64,000 bases of DNA from Rickettsiales bacterium (GCA_031283185.1 JAITCH010000009.1:127190-191189), one strand, 5' to 3'; shown: positions 32,936-41,202, numbered from the stretch's first letter. Translations and numbers: made by a program. The notes: generated by a model from the sequence alone, not told the origin.

Positions 32936-35338
32936 ATGGATAAATCAATATCATCCTGGCTCAAAAGTCCCCTTCGCTGGCGAAGGGGTGGCGGCGCAGC
33001 CGCCGGGGTAGTGGACAATAAAATTCCCCGCCAAGGGTGGCGGGGTGGACGCGAAGCGGACGGGGTGGTTCGACTTTTTTCATTGCTTCTCACATCTTCC
33101 ATCTTCCTTCTTACTTCCTTCCCATCCTTTGCCGCCAAAATCACCCGCATTGATGTCTCCGGCAACACCCGCCTTGATTCGGAAAGCATAATAATGATGC
33201 TCCCTGCCCGAACTGGCGATGATATCACGACTCCGCGCTTGAATAGCATAATCAAGGCCTTGCAGAAAAGCGGATATTTCGAGAATGTGGACGCGACTAT
33301 CAACGGCGCGACATTAAAAATCAGCGTTTCGGAAACACCGATTGTAGGCAGAATAACGGTAGAGGGCAATTCGGACATTTCAACGGAAGATATAAAGAAA
33401 GAAATCCGTTTGCAAGAACGCAGTCCGTTTTCGATTGCGGTTGTTGGCGCTGATGTGCAGAGGATTCTGACGATTTATCAGCGACAGGGCTTTTTCGAGA
33501 CCCGTGTAGAGCCGCAAAAGATCGCATCGGATAAAGGGCGCGTTGATGTGGTGTATAAGGTGTCCGAAGGTTGGAAAACCAAAATCCGCGAAATTAGTTT
33601 CGAAGGGAATAAAGAATTTTCCGATCGCACACTTCGCGGCGTAGTGCTCTCCAAAGAATATGCGTGGTGGAAGTTTATGGCCAGTTTTGATACATATGAT
33701 TCGGATCGCGTGGATTATGATATGCAACTTGTGCGGCAGTTCTACTTGAACAATGGATATGTCGATGTGAATGTTTCAAAGGTGTATGGCAGGCTTTCGG
33801 ACGATCGCCGTGATTTCAAGGTTCGGTTTAAAATTGAAGAAGGCAAAAGATACAAATTCGGCGCGGTGGAAATAGCAAATCCGTTTGACGATGTAGAGAT
33901 GAAGGATCTGCGTGAAGGATTGCAGACCGAGACGGGCGATTGGTATAGTCTGGAAAAGGTAGAGAATACGATTAATGCGCTGCGTTCAATAGTCGCGCAA
34001 AAGGGCTATGCGTTTATACAGGTGGATTTGGATCCAAAGAAAAACGATGTGTCGCTAACGATTGATCTAAATTTCAAGATAAAGAAAACGCAAAGGATGT
34101 ATCTGAACGAAGTTTCGATTTCCGGCAATTCGCGGACATTTGATTCGGTTATAAATCAGCATATGACGATGAAGCCAAAGGATCCGTTTTCATTGCAGAC
34201 GATTGAACAATCGCGTCAGCGGTTAATGCGGACACAATACTTCAAGTCTGTTGATATGGTTCCGACCCGGATTGAAGATACGAATTTGATGAATTTGGAT
34301 GTGCGCGTTCAGGAACAACCGACGGGCGAATTAAGCGGTGGTGTTGGATGGAGCAATGTTAATGGCTTTATGGTGGACGCTGGGATTACAGAGCGGAACT
34401 TTATGGGACGCGGACAGATTGTCAGTGTCAAGGCTCAGATAGCGCAGTTCCAGGATCAGGTTGCGTTCAGTTTTACCGAACCATTTTTGTTCGGCCGCGC
34501 GCTCAGCGGCGGCTTTGATGTGAATTATATGATTTACGATTATTCCAAATTAGGGTCATACGGATATAACCGGGATACGATGGGCGCATCGACAAGATTG
34601 GGCTGGATGCTGACGGATAACTGGACGCAGCAACTGCGGCTTTCTGGTATGTGGGATACGATTACGGATGTGGAGCAGCACGATTATGACGCGACACTTT
34701 ATACGATCGGGACAACATTGAGATACGATAAGAGAAATACGGATTTCAAGCAGAATACGCATAAGGGGATAGTGTCGACTATGACATTGGCGTATACGGG
34801 CTTCGGCGGAACAGAGGAATTTCTGCGCGAAGATTTTTCTCTTATTGGCTTGTATAATTTCTTAGAAAATCGCTGGCAGTTGAAATCTACATTGGACGCC
34901 GGATATATATATCCGTTGCGGAACGATTATGTTTCGCGTCCTTATAGATACTTTTTGGGCGGCGAGAATATGCGTGGCTTTGATAATGCGGGTATTGGAT
35001 CGCGGAGCATTTTGAATCGGAATTATGCCTTTGGCGGATTGTGGAAGATTAACGGGACGACGCAGTTAAACTTCCCGATATTTATACCGGATGAATATCA
35101 GGTAAAGGGATTTGTATTTGCGGATTATGGTGTGCTTGGGAAACCGCCGCGCAAAGATTGGAAGACATTGGGGGTAGTAGATAATTTCATTGATAATGAT
35201 CTGCGTGCGTCATACGGCTTTGGAATTTATTGGAATACACCGATGGGCCCGATAAATTTCAGTTGGGGCTATCCGATTTTGCGGAAGGACTACGATCACG
35301 AACGCCGGTTCTTATTATCCTTCGAAACCCAATTTTAA
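32936..35338 (+). CDS. bamA: Outer membrane assembly factor BamA, with repeats in the signal region
   Basis: Core of the BAM complex that inserts beta barrels in the outer membrane. Five POTRA-type domains follow the signal peptide (KITRIDVSGNTRLDSESI, IVGRITVEGNSDISTEDI and so on), then a 16-strand barrel with the conserved MRGFDNAGIGS (RGF) loop and a C-terminal aromatic ending LLSFETQF. ATG 32936 lies one base after rseP. Residues ~9-45 come from B and A repeats inserted before the hydrophobic core LFSLLLTSSIFLLTSF, giving a very long signal n-region. The total is 800 residues. Confidence 0.96.
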   Translation: MDKSISSWLKSPLRWRRGGGAAAGVVDNKIPRQGWRGGREADGVVRLFSLLLTSSIFLLTSFPSFAAKITRIDVSGNTRLDSESIIMMLPARTGDDITTPRLNSIIKALQKSGYFENVDATINGATLKISVSETPIVGRITVEGNSDISTEDIKKEIRLQERSPFSIAVVGADVQRILTIYQRQGFFETRVEPQKIASDKGRVDVVYKVSEGWKTKIREISFEGNKEFSDRTLRGVVLSKEYAWWKFMASFDTYDSDRVDYDMQLVRQFYLNNGYVDVNVSKVYGRLSDDRRDFKVRFKIEEGKRYKFGAVEIANPFDDVEMKDLREGLQTETGDWYSLEKVENTINALRSIVAQKGYAFIQVDLDPKKNDVSLTIDLNFKIKKTQRMYLNEVSISGNSRTFDSVINQHMTMKPKDPFSLQTIEQSRQRLMRTQYFKSVDMVPTRIEDTNLMNLDVRVQEQPTGELSGGVGWSNVNGFMVDAGITERNFMGRGQIVSVKAQIAQFQDQVAFSFTEPFLFGRALSGGFDVNYMIYDYSKLGSYGYNRDTMGASTRLGWMLTDNWTQQLRLSGMWDTITDVEQHDYDATLYTIGTTLRYDKRNTDFKQNTHKGIVSTMTLAYTGFGGTEEFLREDFSLIGLYNFLENRWQLKSTLDAGYIYPLRNDYVSRPYRYFLGGENMRGFDNAGIGSRSILNRNYAFGGLWKINGTTQLNFPIFIPDEYQVKGFVFADYGVLGKPPRKDWKTLGVVDNFIDNDLRASYGFGIYWNTPMGPINFSWGYPILRKDYDHERRFLLSFETQF
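32962..33070. repeat. Family B and A repeats in the bamA signal region
   Basis: B (about 32962-33015, hairpin GGCGGCGCAGCCGCC) and A (about 33022-33070, hairpin GGACGCGAAGCGGAC) lie between the start codon and the signal peptide core. Confidence 0.85.
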
Positions 35339-35480
35339 TCGCACAATAGTCCCCTTCGCTTGTCGTAGTCGCACAATAGTCCCCTTCACTTGTCGTAGTC
35401 GCACAATAGTCCCCTTCGCTGGCGAAGGGGTGGCACGAAGTGCCGGGGTAGTGGTAATAAAGCCGAATAACTTTCCTGCC
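35339..35480. repeat. 30-bp tandem repeat ending in a full family B
   Basis: Two 30-bp units (35339-35368 and 35369-35398) and the start of a third, each containing TCGCACAATAGTCCCCTTC; the third leads into a complete B with hairpin GGCACGAAGTGCC. It shows B left-half copies added in steps of one unit. Confidence 0.85.
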
Positions 35481-35533
35481 CCCGTTGCCGGGGGCGGGTG
35501 TCGGCTTTGCCGACGGGTGGGGGTAATTTCACA

Positions 35534-35562
35534 TTGCACTCATCTATTTTTTCTTTTATAAT
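35534..35562 (+). promoter_or_regulatory. Probable promoter of the carbonic anhydrase gene
   Basis: TTGCAC (35534-35539), 17 bp, TATAAT (35557-35562). The ATG follows after 6 bases without a Shine-Dalgarno. Confidence 0.6.
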
Positions 35563-35568
35563 CCTTCT

Positions 35569-36093
35569 ATGATAAACTCAGTCCTCACTTTCAATAAAGA
35601 CTTCGTGAAAAACGAATTGTATAAGCCATACATTTCGGATAAAACGCCGATAAAGAAGTTGGCGATTATATCTTGTATGGATACGCGCTTGACTGAACTC
35701 TTGCCCGCTGCGCTTGGCATTAAAAACGGGGAGGCAAAGATAATAAAGAACGCTGGCGCGATTGTGGCGCATCCTTACGGCTCAGCGATGCGGAGTCTGA
35801 TTGTTGCGATATATTCGCTGGGGGTTAAGGATATAATGGTCATTGGGCATAAAGATTGCGGAATGGAGAAATTGGATGTTCCGAATATAGTGAACAAGAT
35901 GAAGGCGTGCGGACTCAGCCCCGAGAAATGCGAAGTAGATTTGAATGAATGGCTTGGCGGGTTTGAAGATACCGAGACATCGATTCATCAAAGTGTGAAG
36001 TTGATTCGCAAGCATCCATTGATCCCAAGGGAAGTAGAGGTCCGTGGTTTTATAATGGATTTACCCTCCGCCCTTTTAACGGAAGTAAAATAA
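35569..36093 (+). CDS. Beta-class carbonic anhydrase
   Basis: Zinc enzyme interconverting CO2 and bicarbonate. The zinc ligands and catalytic dyad are visible: C36-x-D38-x-R40 (SCMDTRL) and H94-x-x-C97 (GHKDCGM). At 174 residues it resembles the short beta-carbonic anhydrases of Firmicutes and some proteobacteria. It stands alone, flanked by repeats, and has a probable leaderless promoter. It probably supplies bicarbonate for carboxylations. Confidence 0.9.
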   Translation: MINSVLTFNKDFVKNELYKPYISDKTPIKKLAIISCMDTRLTELLPAALGIKNGEAKIIKNAGAIVAHPYGSAMRSLIVAIYSLGVKDIMVIGHKDCGMEKLDVPNIVNKMKACGLSPEKCEVDLNEWLGGFEDTETSIHQSVKLIRKHPLIPREVEVRGFIMDLPSALLTEVK

Positions 36094-36450
36094 AAAAGAT
36101 TACCCCTTTCCTAGGCAGCGCAGAAAAAACCCTGCCCCCGCCGGGGTCCCCGCGAACTTCGTTCGTGGGGTGGCTTTGAGGGGCGGGGCGGTCGCTTTTA
36201 TGCGACCGGGGGTGGGGGTTTAATAATGTCATCCCGGGGCGACCCGTTGGGCCCCACCAGGCGAGCGAAGCGTAGCCAGTGGGAACGGGGGACCCCGGGA
36301 TCTCGCCGAATAAAAATTCCCCTCCTTTTCTTTTGTCATCCCCGCATTTATTTTATTGTCATCCCCGCGGCTTGTCGCGCCGTAGCGAAGCGTAGGCGGA
36401 AGGCGGGGATCTCAAATTGTAAAAAATCCCGCGCCAGCGGGTAATAATCT
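36094..36450. repeat. Composite G, C and D repeats with nested hairpins
   Basis: G (about 36129-36222) with a GGGGTCCCCGCGAAC hairpin nested in it, a C copy (about 36229-36306) whose loop carries a further ~50-bp structured insert (around CGACCCGTTGGGCCCC), and a D copy with the TCGCGCCG hairpin in its loop, ending with the CCCGCGCCAGCGGG hairpin that precedes family I. No gene is seen. Confidence 0.8.
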
Positions 36451-36609
36451 CAAAAAACATTAAGGGTGTCGCAACGCCGAGGAAAAATCATTCAGAACCG
36501 ATGAAAACCGGGGGCGAAGTTGGCTGGTTGCCAATGAGTGTGCCCCCGGCTTTCATCGGCTATCAAGGATTTAGCCCGGCGGGATGAAAAACACCCCTTA
36601 TGTTTTTTG
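36451..36609. repeat. Family I structured element, copy 3
   Basis: Outer stem CAAAAAACATTAAGGGTGT with ACACCCCTTATGTTTTTTG; inner stems ACGCCG/CGGCG and AACCGATGAAAACCGGGGGC with GCCCCCGGCTTTCATCGG; apex TTGGC/GCCAA. It ends about 20 bases from the dapB stop codon. Confidence 0.8.
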
Positions 36610-36627
36610 GCAATAGATTTTTTGTCC

Positions 36628-37416
36628 TTACTTCCCATTCCCAAAAAACTTTTCACGGATAAAGTCCTGCATCGTGAACACACCTATTCTTCCACGAATA
36701 AATTCGATGGCCTGAACCGCACCTTGCGCGAAGTGGCTGCGGCTGTCCGAGCGGTGGGATATTTCAATGCGTTGGTTGGCGTCTTCGAATGCGGCGGTGT
36801 GAGTGCCAAATACTTTGGAAAAACGCGATGATAAAATCTGTAATTGTTCAGGTTTAATTTTTCCTTCGGAATTTCCGACCAGCATTTCGGTTTTATTCGG
36901 CATATTTTTTATGATGGTTTTTGCCATTTCGACTGCTGTTCCGGACGGGCTGTCTGCTTTGTTTGTGTGGTGTTCTTCGACTATGTAAGAATCGAACCCG
37001 CCGATTTTTCCCAAAAATTCTGACAGGGCGTTCAGGGCGAAGTATGTTGCTTGCACGCCCAGGGAATAGTTGCCGGAATATATTAAACCTGTTCCTGCCC
37101 GTCCGACTTTATCTTTCACATATTGCAATTTTTCTGGGTCTGCGAACCAACCGGTTGTTCCGACTACGACCTGGTTGCGGTGTTTTGTGTATAGTTCGAT
37201 ATTTTCCATAAAGGCGTCTGGGAGGGTAAAGTCGACGATGATGGATTCTTGTGCGTGCCAAGGGTCGTTCATCAAAGTTCTTAACGCGGTCAGGTCGTGG
37301 TGCATAGAGGTAGAATCTTTATCAAAGACATTAACATTATAGCCTGCATTCCTTGCCTCGTTGATGAATGCTGTTCCCATTTTACCTGTTCCGACTGCGA
37401 TGATGCTCTTATCCAT
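36628..37416 (-). CDS. dapB: 4-hydroxy-tetrahydrodipicolinate reductase DapB
   Basis: NAD(P)H-dependent step of the diaminopimelate/lysine pathway, needed for peptidoglycan cross-links. Signatures are the dinucleotide-binding GTGKMG at the N-terminus, GTTGW, GNYSLGVQ and the catalytic EEHHTNKADSPSGTA (His and Lys with PSGTA). ATG 37416 is chosen because GAGGA precedes it and the Rossmann start follows; an upstream in-frame ATG at 37473 would add a 19-residue polar tail. The 262-residue length is normal. A strong promoter lies upstream. Confidence 0.95.
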   Translation of the reverse strand: MDKSIIAVGTGKMGTAFINEARNAGYNVNVFDKDSTSMHHDLTALRTLMNDPWHAQESIIVDFTLPDAFMENIELYTKHRNQVVVGTTGWFADPEKLQYVKDKVGRAGTGLIYSGNYSLGVQATYFALNALSEFLGKIGGFDSYIVEEHHTNKADSPSGTAVEMAKTIIKNMPNKTEMLVGNSEGKIKPEQLQILSSRFSKVFGTHTAAFEDANQRIEISHRSDSRSHFAQGAVQAIEFIRGRIGVFTMQDFIREKFFGNGK

Positions 37417-37491
37417 AGTGTCCTCATTTTGTTTATTTTGTTTTTTATTTTGATATATTTTTGTATTTGGCATTTTTCAATTTATGAATAA

Positions 37492-37519
37492 ATTATAAAC
37501 GAGAATTATTATTTGTCAA
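37492..37519 (-). promoter_or_regulatory. Sigma-70 promoter of dapB
   Basis: On the minus strand, TTGACA (37519-37514), 16 bp, TATAAT (37497-37492): full consensus boxes. An AT-rich leader of about 75 bases leads to dapB. Confidence 0.7.
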
Positions 37520-37625
37520 CGAATAAATTCCCCCTTCGCTGGGCATCGCACAAAAGTCCCCTTCGCTGGCGAAGGGGTGTCGCGCCGTAGCGAAGCGTAG
37601 GCGGACGGGGTAGTGGTAAAAAAAT

Positions 37626-37794
37626 TCCCCTGCTCCCAAGAATGGGGGGCTAGCCCCCCTGTGGTCATCCTTGATATTGAAAGGATTGAGGTAAATCTAT
37701 ATGAAAAATGGGGGGCTAGCCCCCCAGAATTTCTCAATGCGGCGGGCGAAGAGCGGGTAAATCTATATGAAAAATGGGGGGCTAGCCCCCCAGA
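37626..37794. repeat. Three identical palindromes at an exact 66-bp period (array-like)
   Basis: GGGGGGCTAGCCCCCC occurs at 37644-37659, 37710-37725 and 37776-37791. Copies 2 and 3 share 39 identical bases (37690-37728 and 37756-37794, including GTAAATCTATATGAAAAATG before the palindrome); copy 1 shares only the last ~19 bases. The intervening sequences, about 30 and 27 bases, are unrelated. Repeat-plus-spacer geometry (about 36+30) resembles a minimal or decayed CRISPR array. But the period is a multiple of 3, and the plus strand also reads as one open frame (37613-37843) with VNLYEKWGASPP repeated, so a tandem duplication in a gene remnant is an alternative. Confidence 0.6.
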
Positions 37795-37853
37795 TGGAGG
37801 ACAAGTCCCTGTATTTCGCTATGATTTACACATAAAGTCATAGAAAAAATATC

Positions 37854-39266
37854 CTATGCCCTGGCATCATTGCGCTTTCTGGGCCAATTTTCAAGTTTTA
37901 TTTCATAAAGTTTCTTGCGCAATTTCTGTCTTATAAAATTAAGATTGGCTCTCTTCTTCATATCAAATGTAGCATTGTTTATTTGCAGTTGTGGATTTGT
38001 TTTTTTCTCCGCCTCTTTTTCCGCTGCCTTTTTCGCTATAACCGATGAAAATTTTCCGCCACACTTTTTGCGAGCGCGTCTGTCAAGGGCAGTTTCAACC
38101 GGCACAGGGATTTCAACAATCTGAGAAATACGACTAATCCCGCCATCGTCTTTTTTCCCCTCAGCCCTCATCTCCATAAAGTTATAATCTTTGCGATTGC
38201 AAATCGCTGTAATTGCACGCATAAAATCGACCTTGGCGGCAACTTTATCTTTGTCTTTTTTTGGTAATTTTTCATATCCGTTTGCGTCATCGAAAAATGC
38301 TAATACCAGTTTGACTTTTTCGCACAAAACACTGATATAAGGCTTTGCTTGCTTGTCCAAAAAAATATGTGAATGCGCAACCATATCACGCAATTTTGAA
38401 TAATCTGATTTTTCATTATTTACAAACCCGCAGAAGTATCGCCGAAATATGGTTTGAATGCCCAATACAAAGTCAAACATTAACGCACATTCATGAAAGT
38501 CTGGAATACCGAACAATTCTTTTTTCTTTTCAGTTTTCACCATATTTTTGATAACCGACAGATTTGCCACTCCGATGAAAGCGTCCGACTTCATTCGGTG
38601 GAACTTTTCGCCAGTTTGCCGAATCTGATTTCGATTTTGCCTGAACTTGCGATTGGCATCGTTCGCATTTTTGCGCGCGGTCAAAGCATTGGTTTTAGTG
38701 GCATCATCCTTTATAAGGCCGATTATATGATTCATAAATTCACGCGGCAGGAATAGAAACAGGGAATACAGTGAATCCGCCAAATCAAATTTCTTTTCTA
38801 CCTTTTTACTTACATCGGAGTATCTGACATTATTTTTGTCTGGATGTTCGCACACTTGTCTTAATAAAAATATGTTTATCAAGTGCTTGCGCAGATTGCA
38901 GTATTTTTCTATTTCTGCAATAATCATCTTGTCGGATAAAAATTTTGCGAATTCATTATTATAACTTTTCATCGCATTATTAAGTTTTTCAATAAAATTA
39001 TTTGTTCCGAATACATCAAAAGGATATTGGATTTCGGAATCGCTGTTGAGTTCTTTCCCATTTGCAGAATAACATTTTTTTGCAATCGCGGCGCATTCGT
39101 CTGATTTGTCTTCGGAAATTGAGTTGCAAATGCTAGCGCACTTGTCTTTTTTTCCCCCGATAAAATTAAAGAACCAAAAGCATATTGCGGAATCCAAACG
39201 CGAAATAATTGTCAGAATATAAAATCTTGCGCCATCATAAAGCAGGGGCGTTATTTTCTGTGTCAT
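37854..39266 (-). CDS. Unknown protein with HEPN-like RxxxxH motifs
   Basis: A 470-residue, mostly helical protein. It contains KLRDMVAHSHIF (R293-x4-H298), which resembles the R-(N/D)-x-x-A-H signature of Abi-like HEPN ribonucleases, and two further RxxxxH strings, REFMNH (175-180) and RQVCEH (136-141), which may be chance. The C-terminal ~80 residues are strongly basic and could bind nucleic acid; the N-terminal third has several Cys. The start ATG 39266 overlaps the upstream ATPase stop as ATGA, so the two are translationally coupled (an in-frame TTG at 39284 is less likely). The region is AT-rich and free of dispersed repeats, suggesting recent transfer. An RNase or toxin role is inferred from motifs only. 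Confidence 0.5.
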   Translation of the reverse strand: MTQKITPLLYDGARFYILTIISRLDSAICFWFFNFIGGKKDKCASICNSISEDKSDECAAIAKKCYSANGKELNSDSEIQYPFDVFGTNNFIEKLNNAMKSYNNEFAKFLSDKMIIAEIEKYCNLRKHLINIFLLRQVCEHPDKNNVRYSDVSKKVEKKFDLADSLYSLFLFLPREFMNHIIGLIKDDATKTNALTARKNANDANRKFRQNRNQIRQTGEKFHRMKSDAFIGVANLSVIKNMVKTEKKKELFGIPDFHECALMFDFVLGIQTIFRRYFCGFVNNEKSDYSKLRDMVAHSHIFLDKQAKPYISVLCEKVKLVLAFFDDANGYEKLPKKDKDKVAAKVDFMRAITAICNRKDYNFMEMRAEGKKDDGGISRISQIVEIPVPVETALDRRARKKCGGKFSSVIAKKAAEKEAEKKTNPQLQINNATFDMKKRANLNFIRQKLRKKLYEIKLENWPRKRNDARA

Positions 39267-40537
39267 GCCGCGCCCATCAACCAATTCAAGACATTCAGAC
39301 GCTTTATCCCATTCTGTCCGCCATTGCCCAAATCCATCGTCAATAAAAATTTGGGGTAATTGTCATTTATTTCTTCCAACGGAGCGTATTCCCTTTTCAG
39401 CGTTTCTTCATTGCCCAGGACTGACCAAGCGACTTGATAATACTCAATTACTCCACCCGGTTTCTGCGCAACAAAATCAACTTCTATTGTTTTATTTTCC
39501 CCACCCGCCCGTTTGGTTATTTTTCCAACTGATATATTATAGCCTCTTCGTAGCAATTCCAGATAAACTATGTTTTCCAATATATATCCGTCTGCATCTT
39601 TTTTATTGCCGATCAACATATATCTCAGCCCCATATCGACCAGATAATATTTATCAAGGGTTTGTAATGCCTTTTTGCCTTTGACATCATACCTACCTAC
39701 TTTATAAATAATATAACTATCGCAAAACGCCTTCAAATATGAATCAATTGTCGGCGTTGATATTGCTGTTCCATTACTTGTCATTGTGTTGGCTATATTA
39801 TTTGGCGAAGTTATATTCCCGATATTCCCGGACATAAACTTCATTATATTTTCAAGCACATTCAAGTTTATACTTATTCCCTTTTCTTTTTGGCGGTCGG
39901 ACACATCTTTTAATACTATTGTTGAATATATACCTTGCAAGAATTGAATGATTTTTGTGCCGTCCGGTTTGTTGTTTGATGCGCCCATAAAGTCCACTAC
40001 CGCTTGGGGAAATGATCCGAATTCGGTATATTGATTATATAAATCAGGTAGGAATTGCTTTGCATCTCCACTATTTATATAAGATACATATTCTTTGAAC
40101 GATAATGGCAATACATGGATTTCGACATACCGACCCGCCAAAGAAGTTGCCCATTCGCCGGATAACATTTTGGAATTAGATCCCGTCATATATAAATCTA
40201 CATTGTCTTTATCCAATAGCGAACGCGCCGTTTTTTGAAAATCTTTAACTTTTTGCACTTCATCCAAAAACACATAGTTCATTTCGCCTAGAACCAAGTG
40301 TTTTTTCACATGTTCGTAAAGGGTTTTGTAATTCAACAAATGTTCGTTATCGACATCTTCCAAGTTTATTGTTTGTATTTGGTGATCTCTTACCCCATTT
40401 TTACGCAAATCTTCCTGATATAAGGCGAATATGGTAGATTTACCGGAACGCCGAACACCAGATAATATCTTGCCTATTTTTTTATCCTTAAATGCCATCA
40501 ATTGCTGTATATATTCAGGCCTGTTTATCATTTTCAT
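39263..40537 (-). CDS. AAA ATPase with DUF4143-type C-terminal domain
   Basis: A 424-residue cytosolic protein. Walker A is GVRRSGKST (residues 27-35); Walker B is YVFLDEVQK (about 88-96), followed by the sensor-like MTGSNSKML and the RYVEIHVLPLSFKEY segment. The C-terminal half has the DUF4143 fold, with the nuclease-like pattern EVDFVAQ near residue 355. Such ATPases are common in bacteria and archaea, mostly of unknown function. A Shine-Dalgarno AGAGGT precedes the ATG. Here it is first in a two-gene operon with the HEPN-like protein and may control or deliver it, as in toxin-regulator or defence pairs; this is an inference. Confidence 0.85.
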   Translation of the reverse strand: MKMINRPEYIQQLMAFKDKKIGKILSGVRRSGKSTIFALYQEDLRKNGVRDHQIQTINLEDVDNEHLLNYKTLYEHVKKHLVLGEMNYVFLDEVQKVKDFQKTARSLLDKDNVDLYMTGSNSKMLSGEWATSLAGRYVEIHVLPLSFKEYVSYINSGDAKQFLPDLYNQYTEFGSFPQAVVDFMGASNNKPDGTKIIQFLQGIYSTIVLKDVSDRQKEKGISINLNVLENIMKFMSGNIGNITSPNNIANTMTSNGTAISTPTIDSYLKAFCDSYIIYKVGRYDVKGKKALQTLDKYYLVDMGLRYMLIGNKKDADGYILENIVYLELLRRGYNISVGKITKRAGGENKTIEVDFVAQKPGGVIEYYQVAWSVLGNEETLKREYAPLEEINDNYPKFLLTMDLGNGGQNGIKRLNVLNWLMGAA

Positions 40538-40585
40538 ACCTCTTTTGGGGATAATTTAACATAAAAACCAACAAAAATCAACTAA

Positions 40586-40614
40586 ATTATAAATAAATTT
40601 ACAAAACTATGCAA
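40586..40614 (-). promoter_or_regulatory. Probable promoter of the ATPase/HEPN operon
   Basis: On the minus strand, TTGCAT (40614-40609), 17 bp, TATAAT (40591-40586), about 50 bases before the ATPase start. Confidence 0.55.
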
Positions 40615-41035
40615 ATAGTCAAAGTTTTATAAATGTAATTATAACAATATGCAATTTATATCATCGGGAATTGGAGCAAAGATTCCATTATAACTCTACC
40701 CAAATAAATTATTATTCCGCACATATTCACGGATATATAACACTCTGTCCCACCAGTTGTATCTTTTTAGATCCATTTTTTCTAATTATAACAAATGTTT
40801 ATTAGTTCTATTACGGCACACAAAGTGTGCCGTCATCCCCGCGGCTTGTCGCGCCGTAGCGAAGCGTAGGCGGAAGGCGGGGATGTATTGTATAATCCAT
40901 AACGCGTGCGGGAAAGCGAAGCGAACCGCCGATAATAATCCGTAAAAAATCCAGCGGCATCGCAACGACTTGATAAACCACCAAATAAATCTCGTGCAAA
41001 AAACATTAGGGGTGTCGCAACGGCGAGGAACAATC
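40615..41035. other. AT-rich island flank, then decayed family I and D repeats
   Basis: About 40615-40810 is unique AT-rich sequence without repeats or a supported gene, marking the island edge. From 40820 a D copy with the nested TCGCGCCG hairpin appears, then a degraded family I fragment (GTATTGTATAATCC, ACCGCCGATAATAATCC) and the left part of another family I copy (40996-41035), cut off by the complete copy 4. Confidence 0.65.
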
Positions 41036-41045
41036 TAATCTCGTG

Positions 41046-41196
41046 CAAAAAATGTCTGGGCGGCCGCGATGCCGAGGATAGAACGCCGAGTAGCAAGGAA
41101 ACGCGACAACGGAGTATGTGCAAATACTTCTAGGAGCGTTTCCGCCGCTAATCGGCGTTATAGCCCGGCAGACGAAAAGCCGCCCGACATTTTTTG
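41046..41196. repeat. Family I structured element, copy 4
   Basis: Outer stem CAAAAAATGTCTGGGCGGC with GCCGCCCGACATTTTTTG; then TGCCG/CGGCA, ACGCCGA/TCGGCGT and GGAAACGC/GCGTTTCC; apex GGAGTATGTGCAAATACTTC. It ends 7 bases from the rpoC stop, so it is the first structure in the rpoC 3' region. Confidence 0.8.
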
Positions 41197-41202
41197 TCCT
41201 TA

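Noticed and set aside
37613-37843. Plus-strand frame repeating VNLYEKWGASPP as an independent gene
   Set aside because: Its start lies in a B repeat, there is no ribosome-binding site, and it consists mostly of the periodic palindromes; at best it is a gene remnant.
37854-39266. REFMNH and RQVCEH as additional HEPN active sites, making a two-HEPN Cas13
   Set aside because: Both strings lack the N/D and A context of real HEPN motifs and could arise by chance in a long helical protein; only RDMVAH is treated as likely.
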